Positions 55,674-64,000 are shown, counted from the first letter of the stretch. The stretch: 64,000 bases of DNA from SZUA-36 sp963774415 (GCA_963774415.1 CAVZEU010000001.1:1-64000); one strand, 5' to 3'. Numbers and translations: made by a program. The notes: a model not told the origin generated them from the letters alone.

Positions 55674-56012
55674 CGGGTTCGTGCCTGTTTTGTTGGGGAG
55701 GGATGATGCTGCGCCATTGTAAACGCAGCGTCGCGGCCATGAAAGCCGCACCAAGCCAGGATATTGCATCAGTATCCCGGATGCGTGCGCTGGTCAGGTG
55801 CGGCTGCACGCAGGGCTGGACCTCAAGCCGTAGTCGTAACTACGGCTTGAGGGAAGCTCAAGTGCGGGTGTAGCTGAACAAGCTCGGGCCGGGATAGGTA
55901 TGGAGCCGGATACAAACTGTATTTTTCAAAAAACTCGGCGAAACAGTCATAATACAGTTTAATATTCAAAGACTTAAAAACTGGCTCACTACCGACTGGT
56001 GCAATATGCTGG
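55674..56012. other. Intergenic region with two inverted repeats
   Basis: A perfect 13-bp hairpin (CTCAAGCCGTAGT, loop CGTA, 55822-55851) has no T-run. Further on, AAACTGTATT (55914) and AATACAGTTT (55951) form a 10-bp inverted repeat in an AT-rich stretch. The second could be an operator or a weak terminator for yidD. No gene seen. Confidence 0.5.
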
Positions 56013-56222
56013 CTAGGGCACCGGATCGTAGCCGCCGTCGCAAAACGGGTGGCAGCGGCCGATCCGCTTGATGGCCAGCCAGGTGCCCCTGGCGGCGCCG
56101 TATTTGCGAATCGCCTGCGTGGCGTATTGCGAGCAGCTTGGCGTGAAGCGGCAATGCTGACCCAGGAATGGGCTGAGCGTCAATTGGTAGGCCCTGATCA
56201 GGAGCAGCAGGATCTTTTCCAT
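56013..56222 (-). CDS. yidD: YidD, membrane-protein insertion efficiency factor
   Basis: 69-residue amphipathic protein with the family signature: LIRAYQLTLSPFLG, CRFTPSCSQYATQAI, GRCHPFCDGGYDPVP with its conserved cysteines. It aids YidC-dependent insertion. Normally it sits in the rpmH-rnpA-yidD-yidC cluster; here it stands alone beside dksA, which is unusual but not unique. Confidence 0.93.
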   Translation of the reverse strand: MEKILLLLIRAYQLTLSPFLGQHCRFTPSCSQYATQAIRKYGAARGTWLAIKRIGRCHPFCDGGYDPVP

Positions 56223-56278
56223 AGCCTGTATTTTACAGGGCAGGGCGCCCGCCGCCTTCGGCCGTGGTTAAAAAAAAC

Positions 56279-56307
56279 TTGCCGTGGCTTGAAAGTTCGG
56301 CTATAAC
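56279..56307 (+). promoter_or_regulatory. Sigma70 promoter for dksA
   Basis: TTGCCG (56279-56284) and TATAAC (56302-56307) separated by 17 bases, about 100 bases before the start codon. Confidence 0.6.
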
Positions 56308-56414
56308 ACTCCACCTTAGATTGGTTGTGTTTCGACATAATTTTAATAAAAACATAGAGATATCATATTGTTACATTCTAAGTATGTAGTAATTTCAGGA
56401 GTTTGCAATCGTCC

Positions 56415-56843
56415 ATGACTGCCACGAAAGTAAAATTGCCCAAAAGTTACAAACCCTCGCCCGACGAAGAGTACATGAACCCGAAGCAGCAGGAATATTT
56501 CCGCCAAAAGCTCATCAATTGGCGCGAAGAGCTGATCGAGGAATCGAGGGAGACCATCAGCAACCTGCAGAAAGAAGTCAGGGATGTGGGGGACGAGGCC
56601 GAGCGCGCCACGCGCGAAACCGAGAACAGCCTCGAGCTGCGTACCCGTGACCGCTACCGCAAACTGATCAACAAGATCAACAAGGCCCTGATCAAGCTGG
56701 ACGAGGGCGAGTACGGCTACTGCGAAGAGACCGGGGACGAAATCGGCATCGAGCGCCTCGAGGCGCGTCCGATCGCCACTTTGTGCCTGGACGCACAGGA
56801 GCGCTGGGAGTTGCGGCAGAAGCAGATGGGTGATAGCCGTTAG
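56415..56843 (+). CDS. dksA: DksA, RNA polymerase secondary-channel regulator
   Basis: 142-residue partner of ppGpp that tunes rRNA and amino-acid promoters. The coiled-coil region (KQQEYFRQKLINWREELIEE through DEAERATRETENSLELRTRD, with the DxxDxA-type tip as DVGDEAERA) is intact. The zinc-finger region reads GYCEETGDEIGIERLEARP then TLCLDAQE, so two of the four zinc cysteines are replaced (Thr, Ala). This is a reduced-cysteine type, as in some pseudomonad and alphaproteobacterial DksA proteins. The ATG at 56415 fits the family start; a TTG four codons upstream is possible. Confidence 0.93.
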   Translation: MTATKVKLPKSYKPSPDEEYMNPKQQEYFRQKLINWREELIEESRETISNLQKEVRDVGDEAERATRETENSLELRTRDRYRKLINKINKALIKLDEGEYGYCEETGDEIGIERLEARPIATLCLDAQERWELRQKQMGDSR

Positions 56844-56845
56844 TT

Positions 56846-57455
56846 GGGCCTGAACATTGCCCCCTTGTACCGTTCCTGGCTTGTCCAGGAACACTTGCAC
56901 TAGAGCTTCCTTCAGCCAATAGCTTGGGCTATTGGCTTCAGTCCAGCCCGGCGCGCAACTGCTCCTGTCCGTCGCCAGCCTCCGGCACCCGGGAACAATG
57001 TTCAGGCCAGGGCCTGAAATGCTACCCCCATCCACCGTTCCTGGCTTGACCAGGAACACTTGCACTAGAGCTTCCTTCAGCCAATAGCTTGGGCTATTGG
57101 CTTCAGTCCAGCCCGGCGCGCAACTGCTCCTGTCCGTCGCCAGCCTCCGGCACCCGGGAACAATGTTCAGGCCAGGGCCTGAAATGCTACCCCCATGTAC
57201 CGTTCCTGGCTTGTCCAGGAACACTTGCACTAGAGCTTCCTTCAGCCAATAGCTTGGGCTATTGGCTTCAGTCCAGCCCGGCGCGCAACTGCTCCTGTCC
57301 GTCGCCAGCCTCCGGCACCCGGGAACAATGTTCAGGCCAGGGCCTGAAATGCTACCCCCATCCACCGTTCCTGGCTTGACCAGAAACGCCTCTGCTTGAG
57401 CTTCCTTCAACCAATAGCTTAGGCTATTGGTCTCAGTCCAGCCCGGCGCACAGCC
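56846..57455. repeat. 165-bp tandem repeat, about 3.6 copies
   Basis: CGTTCCTGGCTTG occurs at 56871, 57036, 57201 and 57366, each 165 bases apart. Every unit has three hairpins: GTTCCTGG/CCAGGAAC, AGCCAATAGC/GCTATTGGCT and TCAGGCC/GGCCTGA. Alternate copies differ in pairs of bases (TTGT or GTAC versus TCCAC), suggesting a two-unit amplification step. Open frames through it (up to 477 codons) are a by-product of periodicity in a length divisible by three. Confidence 0.9.
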
Positions 57456-57464
57456 GTCCCCTTG

Positions 57465-58025
57465 TGTCGCCGCCGGGCAGTCGTATCCGGGACACGCTCG
57501 AGGCATCCTGCGCGCTCGGCATCCGCTCCCGGCGGATGCACGGCCCCGGCTGTGCTCACCCGGCGCCGCCTCTGGAGGCACGTGTTCATTGTGACGCCGC
57601 CGGGTAGCTGCATCCGGGGCACGCTCGAGGCGTCCTGCGCGCCCGGCATCCGTTCCCGACGGATGCACGGCCCCGGCTGTGCTCACCCGCCGCCGCCCGC
57701 ACAGGCACGCATTCACTAAGACGCCGCCGGGTAGCTGCATCCGGGGCACGCTCAAGGCATCCTGCGCGCTCGGCATCCGTTCCCGACGGATGCACGGCCC
57801 CGGCCGCGCTCACCCGGCGCCGCCCGTGCAGGCACGTCGTTCCCGGACAGAACGTCATCCTCGCGAAAGCGGGGTGGTGAATATGCAATCTTCCCATTGT
57901 GACGCCGCCGGGCAGCCGCTCCCGGGACACGCTCGAGGCATCCTGCGCGCTCGGCCTCCGCTCCCGGCGGATGCACGGCCCCGGTCGCGCTCACCCGGCG
58001 CCGCCCGTACAGGCACGTCGTCCCT
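57465..58025 (+). repeat. 127-bp repeat family array, four copies
   Basis: The hairpin GCATCCG-[CTCCYGR]-CGGATGC followed by ACGGCCCCGG recurs at 127-base steps (GGATGC at 57534, 57661, 57788), and once more at 57969 after a 54-base insertion with a REP-like palindrome. Other constant blocks are GACGCCGCCGGG and CTCGAGGCATCCTGCGCGC. Lies between convergent dksA and sufE. Confidence 0.88.
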
Positions 58026-58059
58026 GCGTAGGCGGGGACCTCCCGGGCCTCGCGCTTAA

Positions 58060-58485
58060 CTATTTTTTTGCCAGCTTGCTTGCGGCCTTGAAGATCGCGT
58101 CCAGCATCGCGTGCAGGCCGTTGGCGCGGGTTGGTGAGAGGTGTTGCTGCAGTCCGATGGCATTGATGAAATCCGGTTGCGTGTCCAGAATCCGCTGCGC
58201 GGACGCGCCCGAATAGACGCGGATCAGCAACGCGATCAGCCCGGAAACGATGGCCGCGTCGCTGTTGGCGCGGATGATCATCTCCTCGGCGTCGCCTCCG
58301 ATCAGCAGCCAGACCCTCGACTGGCAGCCGTCGAGCAGGTTGTCGTCGGTCATCTCGGATGCATCCAGCGGCGGCAGATTCTTGCCCAGGTCGATCAGGT
58401 ACTGGTACTTGTCCAGCCAGGTGTCGAACAGGCTGAAATCCTCGATGATGGCTTGTTGTGCGTCTTGTGGGTCGTGCATGGTCAT
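58060..58485 (-). CDS. sufE: SufE-family sulfur acceptor
   Basis: 141 residues. SufE accepts persulfide sulfur from a cysteine desulfurase through the cysteine in LLDGCQSRVWL, which is present, and passes it to the Fe-S scaffold. The IIEDFSLFDTWLDKYQYLIDLG opening and the ILDTQPDFINAIGLQQHLSP region fit the family. ATG 58485 lies 10 bases after the cysS stop, so it is probably co-transcribed with cysS. No suf operon is nearby; a CsdE-type role is possible. Confidence 0.9.
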   Translation of the reverse strand: MTMHDPQDAQQAIIEDFSLFDTWLDKYQYLIDLGKNLPPLDASEMTDDNLLDGCQSRVWLLIGGDAEEMIIRANSDAAIVSGLIALLIRVYSGASAQRILDTQPDFINAIGLQQHLSPTRANGLHAMLDAIFKAASKLAKK

Positions 58486-58495
58486 CGCTGTCCGT

Positions 58496-59896
58496 TCAGT
58501 CCTGGTCCGCGCGCCGCCAGCGCGTACCGTCCGGGACGTCCTCGAGCGTGACGCCCATGGCCTGCAATTCGTTCCTGATCTGGTCGGCGCGGGCAAAGTC
58601 CCGCGCCTGCCGGGCCTGGTTGCGCTCTTCGATCAGGCCCTCGATCCTGGCGTCGTCGAGCCCGCTGGTATCACCGGTCAGCCAGGCTTCCGGATCCTGC
58701 CGGAACAGTCCCATCAGTTCGCCGCCGGCCAGCAGCAGCCCGCCGGCCTCGCGGGCGCTCCCGGCGTCCGCGGCGTTGGCGAGCCGGCGCGCCAGCTGGT
58801 TCAGTTCCGCCAGCGCCTCCGGCGTGTTGATGTCGTCCGCCAGCGCGGCCAGGAGCGGCGCGGAGGGCGACGCCGCCGGCGCCAACGGGCCGAACTTCGC
58901 GTTGGCGTCGCGCAGCACGCCATAGACACGGTTGAGCGTTCGCCGGCAGCGCTGCACCGCGGCTTCGGACCAGTCCAGCGGTTGCCGGTAGTGGGCGCTC
59001 AACAGCAGGTAGCGCAGCGTCTCGCCGCGGTGTTGCTGCAGCAGTTCGTGCACCACCAGCGTGTTGCCGAGCGATTTGGACATCTTGCTCTTGTCCACGG
59101 TGACGAAGCCGTTGTGCAGCCAGTACCGGGCAAATTCCCGGCCCTGGTGCGCGCAGACGCTCTGCGCGATTTCATTTTCGTGGTGCGGGAAAACCAGGTC
59201 CTGGCCGCCGCCGTGGATGTCGATGGTCTCGCCCAGGTGGTGGGCGGACATGGCGGAGCATTCGAGGTGCCAGCCGGGCCGGCCCCAGCCCCAGGGGCTG
59301 TCCCAGCCGGGTTGCGGCGCGACCGAAGGCTTCCACAGGACGAAGTCGCCTGGATGCCGCTTGATGTCGGAAACCTCGATGCGCGCGCCGTCCAGCATCT
59401 CGTTTCTGTCGCGTCCCGACAACCTGCCGTATTCGGGATAGGAATCGATGGAGAAGAGGACGTGGCCGTCGCTGGCGTAGGCGTGACCGCTGCGCACCAG
59501 TGCTTCGATCATCCCGATCATCACCGGGATGTGTTCGGTGGCGCGAGGTTCAATCGTCGGCAAACCCACGCCCAGGGCCGCCATGTCTTCGTGGTAGGCG
59601 TCGATAAAACGTGCCGAAATGACGTCAATTGGCACCTGCTGTTCGGCCGCCGCCGCGTTGATCTTGTCGTCCACATCGGTGATGTTGCGGGCATAGACGA
59701 CCTGAGGATAACGCAGGCGGAGCAGGCGGTACAACAGGTCGAAGATGACCGCGGGGCGTGCGTTGCCGATATGCGCGTAGTTGTATACCGTGGGGCCGCA
59801 GGCGTACATGGTCACACGCTCCGGATCCTGTGGTATAAAGGTTTCCTTCTCGCGTTTGAGCGTGTTATACAGCAGCAAAGGTTCCGTATGGTTCAT
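58496..59896 (-). CDS. cysS: Cysteinyl-tRNA synthetase
   Basis: 466-residue class I synthetase. Zinc-binding and HIGH region: YACGPTVYNYAHIGNARPA; WHLECSAMS and DIHGGGQDLVFPHHENEIAQ for zinc and the anticodon-side domain; KMSKSLGNTL for ATP. Full family length, and likely the first gene of a cysS-sufE transcript. Confidence 0.97.
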   Translation of the reverse strand: MNHTEPLLLYNTLKREKETFIPQDPERVTMYACGPTVYNYAHIGNARPAVIFDLLYRLLRLRYPQVVYARNITDVDDKINAAAAEQQVPIDVISARFIDAYHEDMAALGVGLPTIEPRATEHIPVMIGMIEALVRSGHAYASDGHVLFSIDSYPEYGRLSGRDRNEMLDGARIEVSDIKRHPGDFVLWKPSVAPQPGWDSPWGWGRPGWHLECSAMSAHHLGETIDIHGGGQDLVFPHHENEIAQSVCAHQGREFARYWLHNGFVTVDKSKMSKSLGNTLVVHELLQQHRGETLRYLLLSAHYRQPLDWSEAAVQRCRRTLNRVYGVLRDANAKFGPLAPAASPSAPLLAALADDINTPEALAELNQLARRLANAADAGSAREAGGLLLAGGELMGLFRQDPEAWLTGDTSGLDDARIEGLIEERNQARQARDFARADQIRNELQAMGVTLEDVPDGTRWRRADQD

Positions 59897-60033
59897 GTTT
59901 CCGGTCTGGGTAAGTTGACGCCGCCGCGACCCGTGGCGCTTCAGTGATCAGGGTAACCGCGCCATTCTAACAACATTGGTTCACAAGTTTAATTAACGAG
60001 GCACCCGTTTTACGGGAATGAGGTAAATACACC

Positions 60034-61356
60034 ATGTCGCTCCGGCAGACGATTACAACCGACTACCCGGCCCATGTCGGCACGGTGCAGCAGCATTGGG
60101 AAGCGGCCCTGGCCGCGGAGGGCTATGACGCGGCGCTGATCCACGCCGGTAGCAAGCTGGTCAGTTTCCTGGACGACTATGAATATCCGTTCCGCTGCAA
60201 CCCCCATTTGCTGTGGTGGGCGCCGCTGACCCGGCACCACGACAGCGCATTGCTGGTGCGGCCGGGGCGGAGGCCGAAGTTGTTCTACTACCAGCCGGAC
60301 GATTACTGGTACCTGCCGCCGCGGGACCCGGAAAGCTGGTGGGCGGATGAGTTAGACGTGGTGCAGGTGCGCGACCCCGGCCACTGGCGGCAGGCCGTTA
60401 GCCGGACGACCGCCTGTATCGGCGATGCGCCTGCACTGGCGGAACTGGCGGCGGACGGACAGCTCAACCCGGCCCGCCTGCTCAATCGCGTCCACCTAGC
60501 GCGAACGCGCAAGACCGCCTACGAGGTGGCCTGCATGACAGAGGCCGCCCGGCTGGGCGCGATCGCCCACAAGGCGGCCGAACAGGCATTTCGCGCAGGC
60601 TGCAGCGAATATGAAATTCACCAGCGCTACTGCATGTCGATCCGGATGGTCGATGCGGAACTGCCCTACGGCAATATCGTGGCGCTGAACGAGCACGGTT
60701 CGGTGCTGCACTACCAGGCGCACGAGGAACAACCTCCCCGGACCGCCCGCTCGTTCCTGATCGACGCCGGCGCGACCGTGCACGCCTACGCATCGGACAT
60801 CACCCGCACCTACGCGGCGGAGCCCGGTGAGTTCGCCGACATCGTCGCGGCGATGGACGCTACCCAACAGGGGCTCTGCGGGTGGGTCGTGGCAGGGCTG
60901 GATTACCGCGAGTTGCACCTCCGGGCCCACCTTGAAATCGCCACGATCCTGCACGACTTCGGCATCATCAGGGTCCCCGCCGAAGAGGCCGTCGAACGCG
61001 GTTTGAGCAGCGTCTTCTTCCCGCACGGCCTCGGCCATTTCCTGGGGCTGCAGACGCACGACGTCGCCGGGCTGATCGCCGACCCGGACGGCACGCCCAT
61101 ACCGCGTCCGGAGGGCCATCCGTTTCTGCGCCTCACGCGCACGCTCGAAGCCGGGAATGTGCTCACGATCGAGCCCGGCCTGTATTTCATCGCGCCGCTG
61201 CTGCGCCAGTGGCGGGAAGAGGGCGACGCCGCGCTGATCGACTGGGATAAGGTGGAGGCGTTGGCGCCCTGTGGCGGTATCCGCATCGAGGATAACGTGC
61301 TGGTCACCGGGGGCGAGCCGAGAAACCTGACGCGGCCAGCCTTCGCGGCGGGTTGA
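60034..61356 (+). CDS. pepQ: Xaa-Pro dipeptidase (prolidase)
   Basis: 440-residue metalloprotease hydrolysing Xaa-Pro dipeptides. The N-terminal domain has IHAGSKLVSFLDDYEYPFR. The pita-bread domain supplies the two-metal ligands: D and D in LIDAGATVHAYASDITRTY, H in FPHGLGHFLGLQTHD, E in LTIEPGLYFI and E in GIRIEDNVLV. GAGG precedes the ATG by about 10 bases. Monocistronic, divergent from cysS. Confidence 0.94.
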   Translation: MSLRQTITTDYPAHVGTVQQHWEAALAAEGYDAALIHAGSKLVSFLDDYEYPFRCNPHLLWWAPLTRHHDSALLVRPGRRPKLFYYQPDDYWYLPPRDPESWWADELDVVQVRDPGHWRQAVSRTTACIGDAPALAELAADGQLNPARLLNRVHLARTRKTAYEVACMTEAARLGAIAHKAAEQAFRAGCSEYEIHQRYCMSIRMVDAELPYGNIVALNEHGSVLHYQAHEEQPPRTARSFLIDAGATVHAYASDITRTYAAEPGEFADIVAAMDATQQGLCGWVVAGLDYRELHLRAHLEIATILHDFGIIRVPAEEAVERGLSSVFFPHGLGHFLGLQTHDVAGLIADPDGTPIPRPEGHPFLRLTRTLEAGNVLTIEPGLYFIAPLLRQWREEGDAALIDWDKVEALAPCGGIRIEDNVLVTGGEPRNLTRPAFAAG

Positions 61357-61369
61357 GCGATTGCTCCGA

Positions 61370-61487
61370 ACAAGCACTGCGCATTTCCGCCGCGCAGCCG
61401 CGTACGGGACACACTTGAGCCATCTCTGGAAGTTCGGCATCCGTTCCCGTCGGCTGCACGGTCCCGACCGCGGGCGCTTGGTGTCGC
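61370..61487 (+). repeat. Degenerate copy of the 127-bp repeat family
   Basis: It keeps the order CCGCCGCGCAG..CGTACGGGACAC, GGCATCCGTTCCCGTCGGCTGC, and ACGGTCCCGACCGCG but with many substitutions. It sits between convergent pepQ and the gene at 61488. Confidence 0.6.
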
Positions 61488-62135
61488 CTAATCGCTGACC
61501 AGGTCAGCCGTTAAACCGAGACCGCTGAGTTTCTCCACGGGCAGGGAATGTGCCGGTCCGTGGTTCCAGATCGTGGCCTGGCTGGAAAAGAGTTGTTGTT
61601 TTTCCGGGCTGGCGAGGAGTTTGAGGGCGTCCTTGATGTGGGCACCGGCCACGGCCTTGCTGACGATCGTGTCCAGTTCGGTGGCGTAGGGTTCGCCGAT
61701 CACCCTGCGCATGGCCTCGTTGGCGGTGGTGAGGTCATCAGGGAACAGGAATTTGCCGGTCTCGAGCTGGTAAAAGTCGGACAGCGCCTGCATCGACTGC
61801 AGTGAGCAGTAGGCGTCGTCGAGCAGGCCGATGATACCCAGGTTGTCCGGTATGACGTCGTTGTCCTCGACCCAGTATCCCTCCACCATTTTGAAGATGC
61901 TTTTCATTTCGGATTCGAGCCCCACGTTCCTGGCCGATGTCAGAGCGACCGTCAGCAAATAGGGCACCTGTTCGATGTAGTCGTATATGAAACTGGCGGC
62001 GCGGGCCAGGTCGGACTTGCCCGGTGTCGCGCCTTCGCGTTCGGCGATGACCGCGAGCAAATCCTGCAATTCTCCGGCCGCGTGCGGGTCGGAGAACTGC
62101 TCGGTAATGATCTTTTCGATCCGGGTCGTATCCAT
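61488..62135 (-). CDS. DUF1232/YkvA-like protein
   Basis: 215 residues, soluble and acidic. VEDNDVIPDNLGIIGLLDDAYC resembles the core of the DUF1232 (YkvA) family, in which a short hydrophobic segment is flanked by aspartates. The rest is helical. I find no catalytic motif and cannot give a function. GAGGAG lies about 16 bases before the ATG. Confidence 0.6.
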   Translation of the reverse strand: MDTTRIEKIITEQFSDPHAAGELQDLLAVIAEREGATPGKSDLARAASFIYDYIEQVPYLLTVALTSARNVGLESEMKSIFKMVEGYWVEDNDVIPDNLGIIGLLDDAYCSLQSMQALSDFYQLETGKFLFPDDLTTANEAMRRVIGEPYATELDTIVSKAVAGAHIKDALKLLASPEKQQLFSSQATIWNHGPAHSLPVEKLSGLGLTADLVSD

Positions 62136-62254
62136 GCCAGTCTAATAAACGCTCCTCGGCGACATTCTAGCAACGGAATGCGTGATCAGGCATGTCCATT
62201 GCGGACAAGGGCGTGAAATTGTAGTGCATCTCCGTTAAGGTTGCCGCTTCGCAC

Positions 62255-62878
62255 ATGCTGTCGGAGACGGTATCGGTGTTGGCGCTTTCCATTGTTTCGT
62301 TGTTTGTCGGCCCGTTGTTTTACAACTGGTTGCGGCAAGGTGGTCTGGTCGCCCGGGCGTTCGATACGCTGATCGTTGCGGTGCTGTTGGTGCTGCTGGT
62401 TTTTCTGCTGATTCCCGAGTCCTGGGCCGAACTGGGGCTCGTATCATTGGTGCTGATGCTGACCGGTTACCTGGTGCCGGGCCTGCTGGAAAAGCTGCTG
62501 GCGCACGCCGCCGATACACTGCACCGCGTAAGCCTGTTCATCGCGCTGCTGGGCTTGGCGCTGCACGCTGTGCTGGATGGTGCGGGGGTTGCGACGAGTA
62601 CGCTGCACCGCCCGCACAACCTGGCATTGGCCATCGTCGTGCATCGGCTCAGCGTCGGCCTGATTCTGTGGATGTTGGTGCAACCGCTATTCGGCAAGCG
62701 AGCCGCGTTGGCCGTACTGGGAGTGGTTTCGCTGGCAACGGTCGGTGGCTACCTGCTGTCGGAGCATATCGCCGAATACCGGGGGGAGACGGTCATGCCG
62801 ATCATTCAGGCGCTGATTATCGGCACGATCGCGCACAGCCTGATCCACCGTGACCACAGCCACCGTCAGCGGCATTGA
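62255..62878 (+). CDS. ZIP-like integral membrane protein
   Basis: 207 residues with about seven hydrophobic helices. Two helices carry histidines in the arrangement of ZIP metal transporters: LGLALHAVLDGAGVATS (HxxxDG, as in helix 4) and LALAIVVHRLSVGLILWML (HRxSxG, as in helix 5, where H-x-x-P/E-G is usual). The C-terminus is His-rich (HSLIHRDHSHRQRH). The second motif lacks the canonical glutamate, so metal transport is plausible, not shown. Confidence 0.6.
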   Translation: MLSETVSVLALSIVSLFVGPLFYNWLRQGGLVARAFDTLIVAVLLVLLVFLLIPESWAELGLVSLVLMLTGYLVPGLLEKLLAHAADTLHRVSLFIALLGLALHAVLDGAGVATSTLHRPHNLALAIVVHRLSVGLILWMLVQPLFGKRAALAVLGVVSLATVGGYLLSEHIAEYRGETVMPIIQALIIGTIAHSLIHRDHSHRQRH

Positions 62879-63009
62879 AAGCCGTTCCCTTAAAGACCGT
62901 TGCCCCCGCGAAAGCACGGACCTCACGATTCCGCTGCTCGCGGCACCGCCCGTACAGGCACGTCATTCCCGCCAAGCAATGTCATCCCCGCGAACGCGAG
63001 GTGGTGAAT

Positions 63010-63530
63010 TTACGACACTCCCACTGTGGCGCCGCCGGGTAGTCGCATCCGGGGCACGCTCGAGCCATCCTGCGCGCTCGGCATCCGCTCCTGGCGGATG
63101 CACGGCCCCGGCCGCGTTCTGCCGGCGCCGCCTCTGGAGGCACGTGTTCATGGTGACGCCGCCGGGCACCCGCATCCGGAGCACGCTCGGGGCATCCTGC
63201 GCGCTCGGCATCCGCTCCTGGCGGATGCACGGCCCCGGACGCGCTCTGCCGGCGCCGCCTCTGGAGGCACGTGTTCATGGTGACGCCGCCGGGCACCCGC
63301 ATCCGGAGCACGCTCGAGGCATCCTGCGCGCTCGGCATCCGTTCCCGACGGATGCACGGCCCCGGCCGCGCTCTGCCGGCGCCGCCCCTGGAGGCACGTG
63401 TTCATTGTGACGCCGCCGGGCAGTCGCATCCGGGGCACGCTCTGGGCGTCCTGCGCGCTCGGCATCCGCTCCTGGCGGATGCACGGTCCCACCCGCGTCC
63501 GCCCGGCACCGCCTGTACAGGCATGTCATC
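63010..63530 (+). repeat. 127-bp repeat family array, four copies
   Basis: GGATGC of the conserved hairpin falls at 63096, 63223, 63350 and 63477, exactly 127 apart. Units are more alike than those at 57.5 kb. They lie between the convergent membrane-protein gene and tRNA-Pro. REP-like palindromes flank the array (near 62900, 62985, 63545 and 63600). Confidence 0.9.
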
Positions 63531-63653
63531 CCGGGGCGATATCGTCGCCCCCGCGAAGGCGGGGGCCTCCATACCATTACCGAAACCTGTGAGATTCCCG
63601 CTTTCGCAGGAATGACAAAACAGCGCCCTCGCGGGAATGAAAATTCAAAGCGG

Positions 63654-63751
63654 TGGCGAGATTTACTCGTCTCATCCCTGAGACTCGCCCCTGCGGGGTT
63701 TGCCGCTTCGCGGCTGCATTCGAAATTCGCTCCCGGCGAATTTGTGAACTC
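63654..63751 (-). repeat. tRNA-Pro T-arm remnant split by an 81-nt element
   Basis: On the minus strand GAGTTCA (to 63745) is followed by an 81-nt insert (63744-63664) and AATCTCGCCA (63663-63654), the two halves of the tRNA-Pro(CGG) T-arm. The insert begins with the AAATTCGC/GCGAATTT hairpin seen at tRNA-Ser and tRNA-Arg, then GCCGC-GAA-GCGGC, CCCC-GCA-GGGG and GTCTC-AGGGAT-GAGAC. It lies 78 bases downstream of the tRNA. Confidence 0.85.
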
Positions 63752-63783
63752 TCGGGTGAGATTCCAACTCCCCTCCCACTCAT

Positions 63784-63823
63784 AAAAAAAGCCGCTTCAA
63801 ACGGCGTGAAAGCGGCTTTTTTT
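63784..63823 (-). terminator. Terminator of tRNA-Pro(CGG)
   Basis: A long stem, AAAAAAAGCCGCTT paired with its complement, extended outward by ACTCATA/TATGAGT. T-runs of seven exist on both strands. Confidence 0.85.
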
Positions 63824-63828
63824 ATGAG

Positions 63829-63905
63829 TGGTCGGGATGGCGAGATTTGAACTCACGACCCCCACGTCCCGAACGTGGTGCTCTACCAGGCTGAGCTACA
63901 CCCCG
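63829..63905 (-). tRNA. tRNA-Pro (anticodon CGG)
   Basis: 77 nt with CCA; acceptor CGGGGTG/CATCCCG (with one G-U), anticodon loop TTCGGGA giving CGG, uninterrupted T-loop TTCAAAT. Confidence 0.94.
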
Positions 63906-64000
63906 ACAAGGCGCGTATTCTAACCAAGCCCGCGATTCATTGATAGTGTCAATAAAGCGCACGCCGAATGCACTTTGTTTTCGTCTGAACAAGGACATAG

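Noticed and set aside
56343..57776. A 477-codon minus-strand open frame
   Set aside because: It runs through the 165-bp and 127-bp repeats, its protein is simply the repeat translated several times, and it lies antisense over dksA.

Overview
The window is high-GC DNA from a Gram-negative bacterium, most likely a gammaproteobacterium. Three things point there: the block trigger factor-ClpP-ClpX-Lon-HU-PpiD-FabI (44.3-54.2 kb), an aminotransferase divergent from uvrB (as I recall from pseudomonads), and the presence of DksA, YidD and an ABC-type O-antigen exporter. I cannot fix the genus. It reads as chromosome: there is no integrase, phage or plasmid module, and the only transposase is a deleted IS630-type remnant.

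Layout. 0-13 kb: tRNA-Asn, a minor pseudopilin, aspartate-type aminotransferase, uvrB, two exported or lipoproteins, UDP-glucose dehydrogenase and UDP-xylose synthase (nucleotide-sugar supply), a metallophosphatase, a YdcF-like envelope protein and an outer-membrane cytochrome barrel. 13-36 kb: a large accessory glycoconjugate island. Its left part (13.2-19.1 kb) is a divergent cassette of HprK-like kinase, ABC exporter, B12-type radical SAM enzyme and nucleotidyltransferase, resembling RiPP maturation loci. Its right part (19.1-36.1 kb, all minus strand, mostly overlapping genes) holds three methyltransferases, an amidohydrolase, a second B12 radical SAM enzyme, two GT4 glycosyltransferases, a large membrane protein, Wzm/Wzt, and a 1643-residue protein joining sulfotransferase, coiled coil, WbsX, GT4 and GT2 modules. 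36-40 kb: IS630 remnant, small outer-membrane barrel, and an ECF sigma / anti-sigma / subtilase operon.

40-44.3 kb is dominated by tRNA genes set in unusual tandem arrays. tRNA-Ser(GGA), tRNA-Arg(ACG) and, at 63.7 kb, tRNA-Pro(CGG) are accompanied by tRNA pieces whose T-loop is split by a 77-82 nt element. The elements share a four-hairpin plan whose stems differ in sequence but keep pairing. tRNA-Arg(TCT) is followed by three 125-bp repeats ending in its 3' half. A GHKL-ATPase regulator preceded by six helically phased TTGACAA boxes sits between these arrays.

44.3-63.9 kb is mainly housekeeping: protein quality control, fatty acid and pyrimidine synthesis, DksA, SufE, CysS, prolidase, a DUF1232-like protein and a ZIP-like permease. 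The long intergenic stretches are filled by a 165-bp tandem repeat and a 127-bp repeat family. The four loci of the 127-bp family all lie between convergent genes, which suggests a role in, or tolerance for, transcription ends.

The most notable items are the T-loop-splitting elements, the giant sulfotransferase/coiled-coil/glycosyltransferase fusion beside Wzt (a possible chain terminator and length ruler), the kinase/radical-SAM cassette, and an anti-sigma factor whose C-terminus resembles the propeptide of the neighbouring protease.
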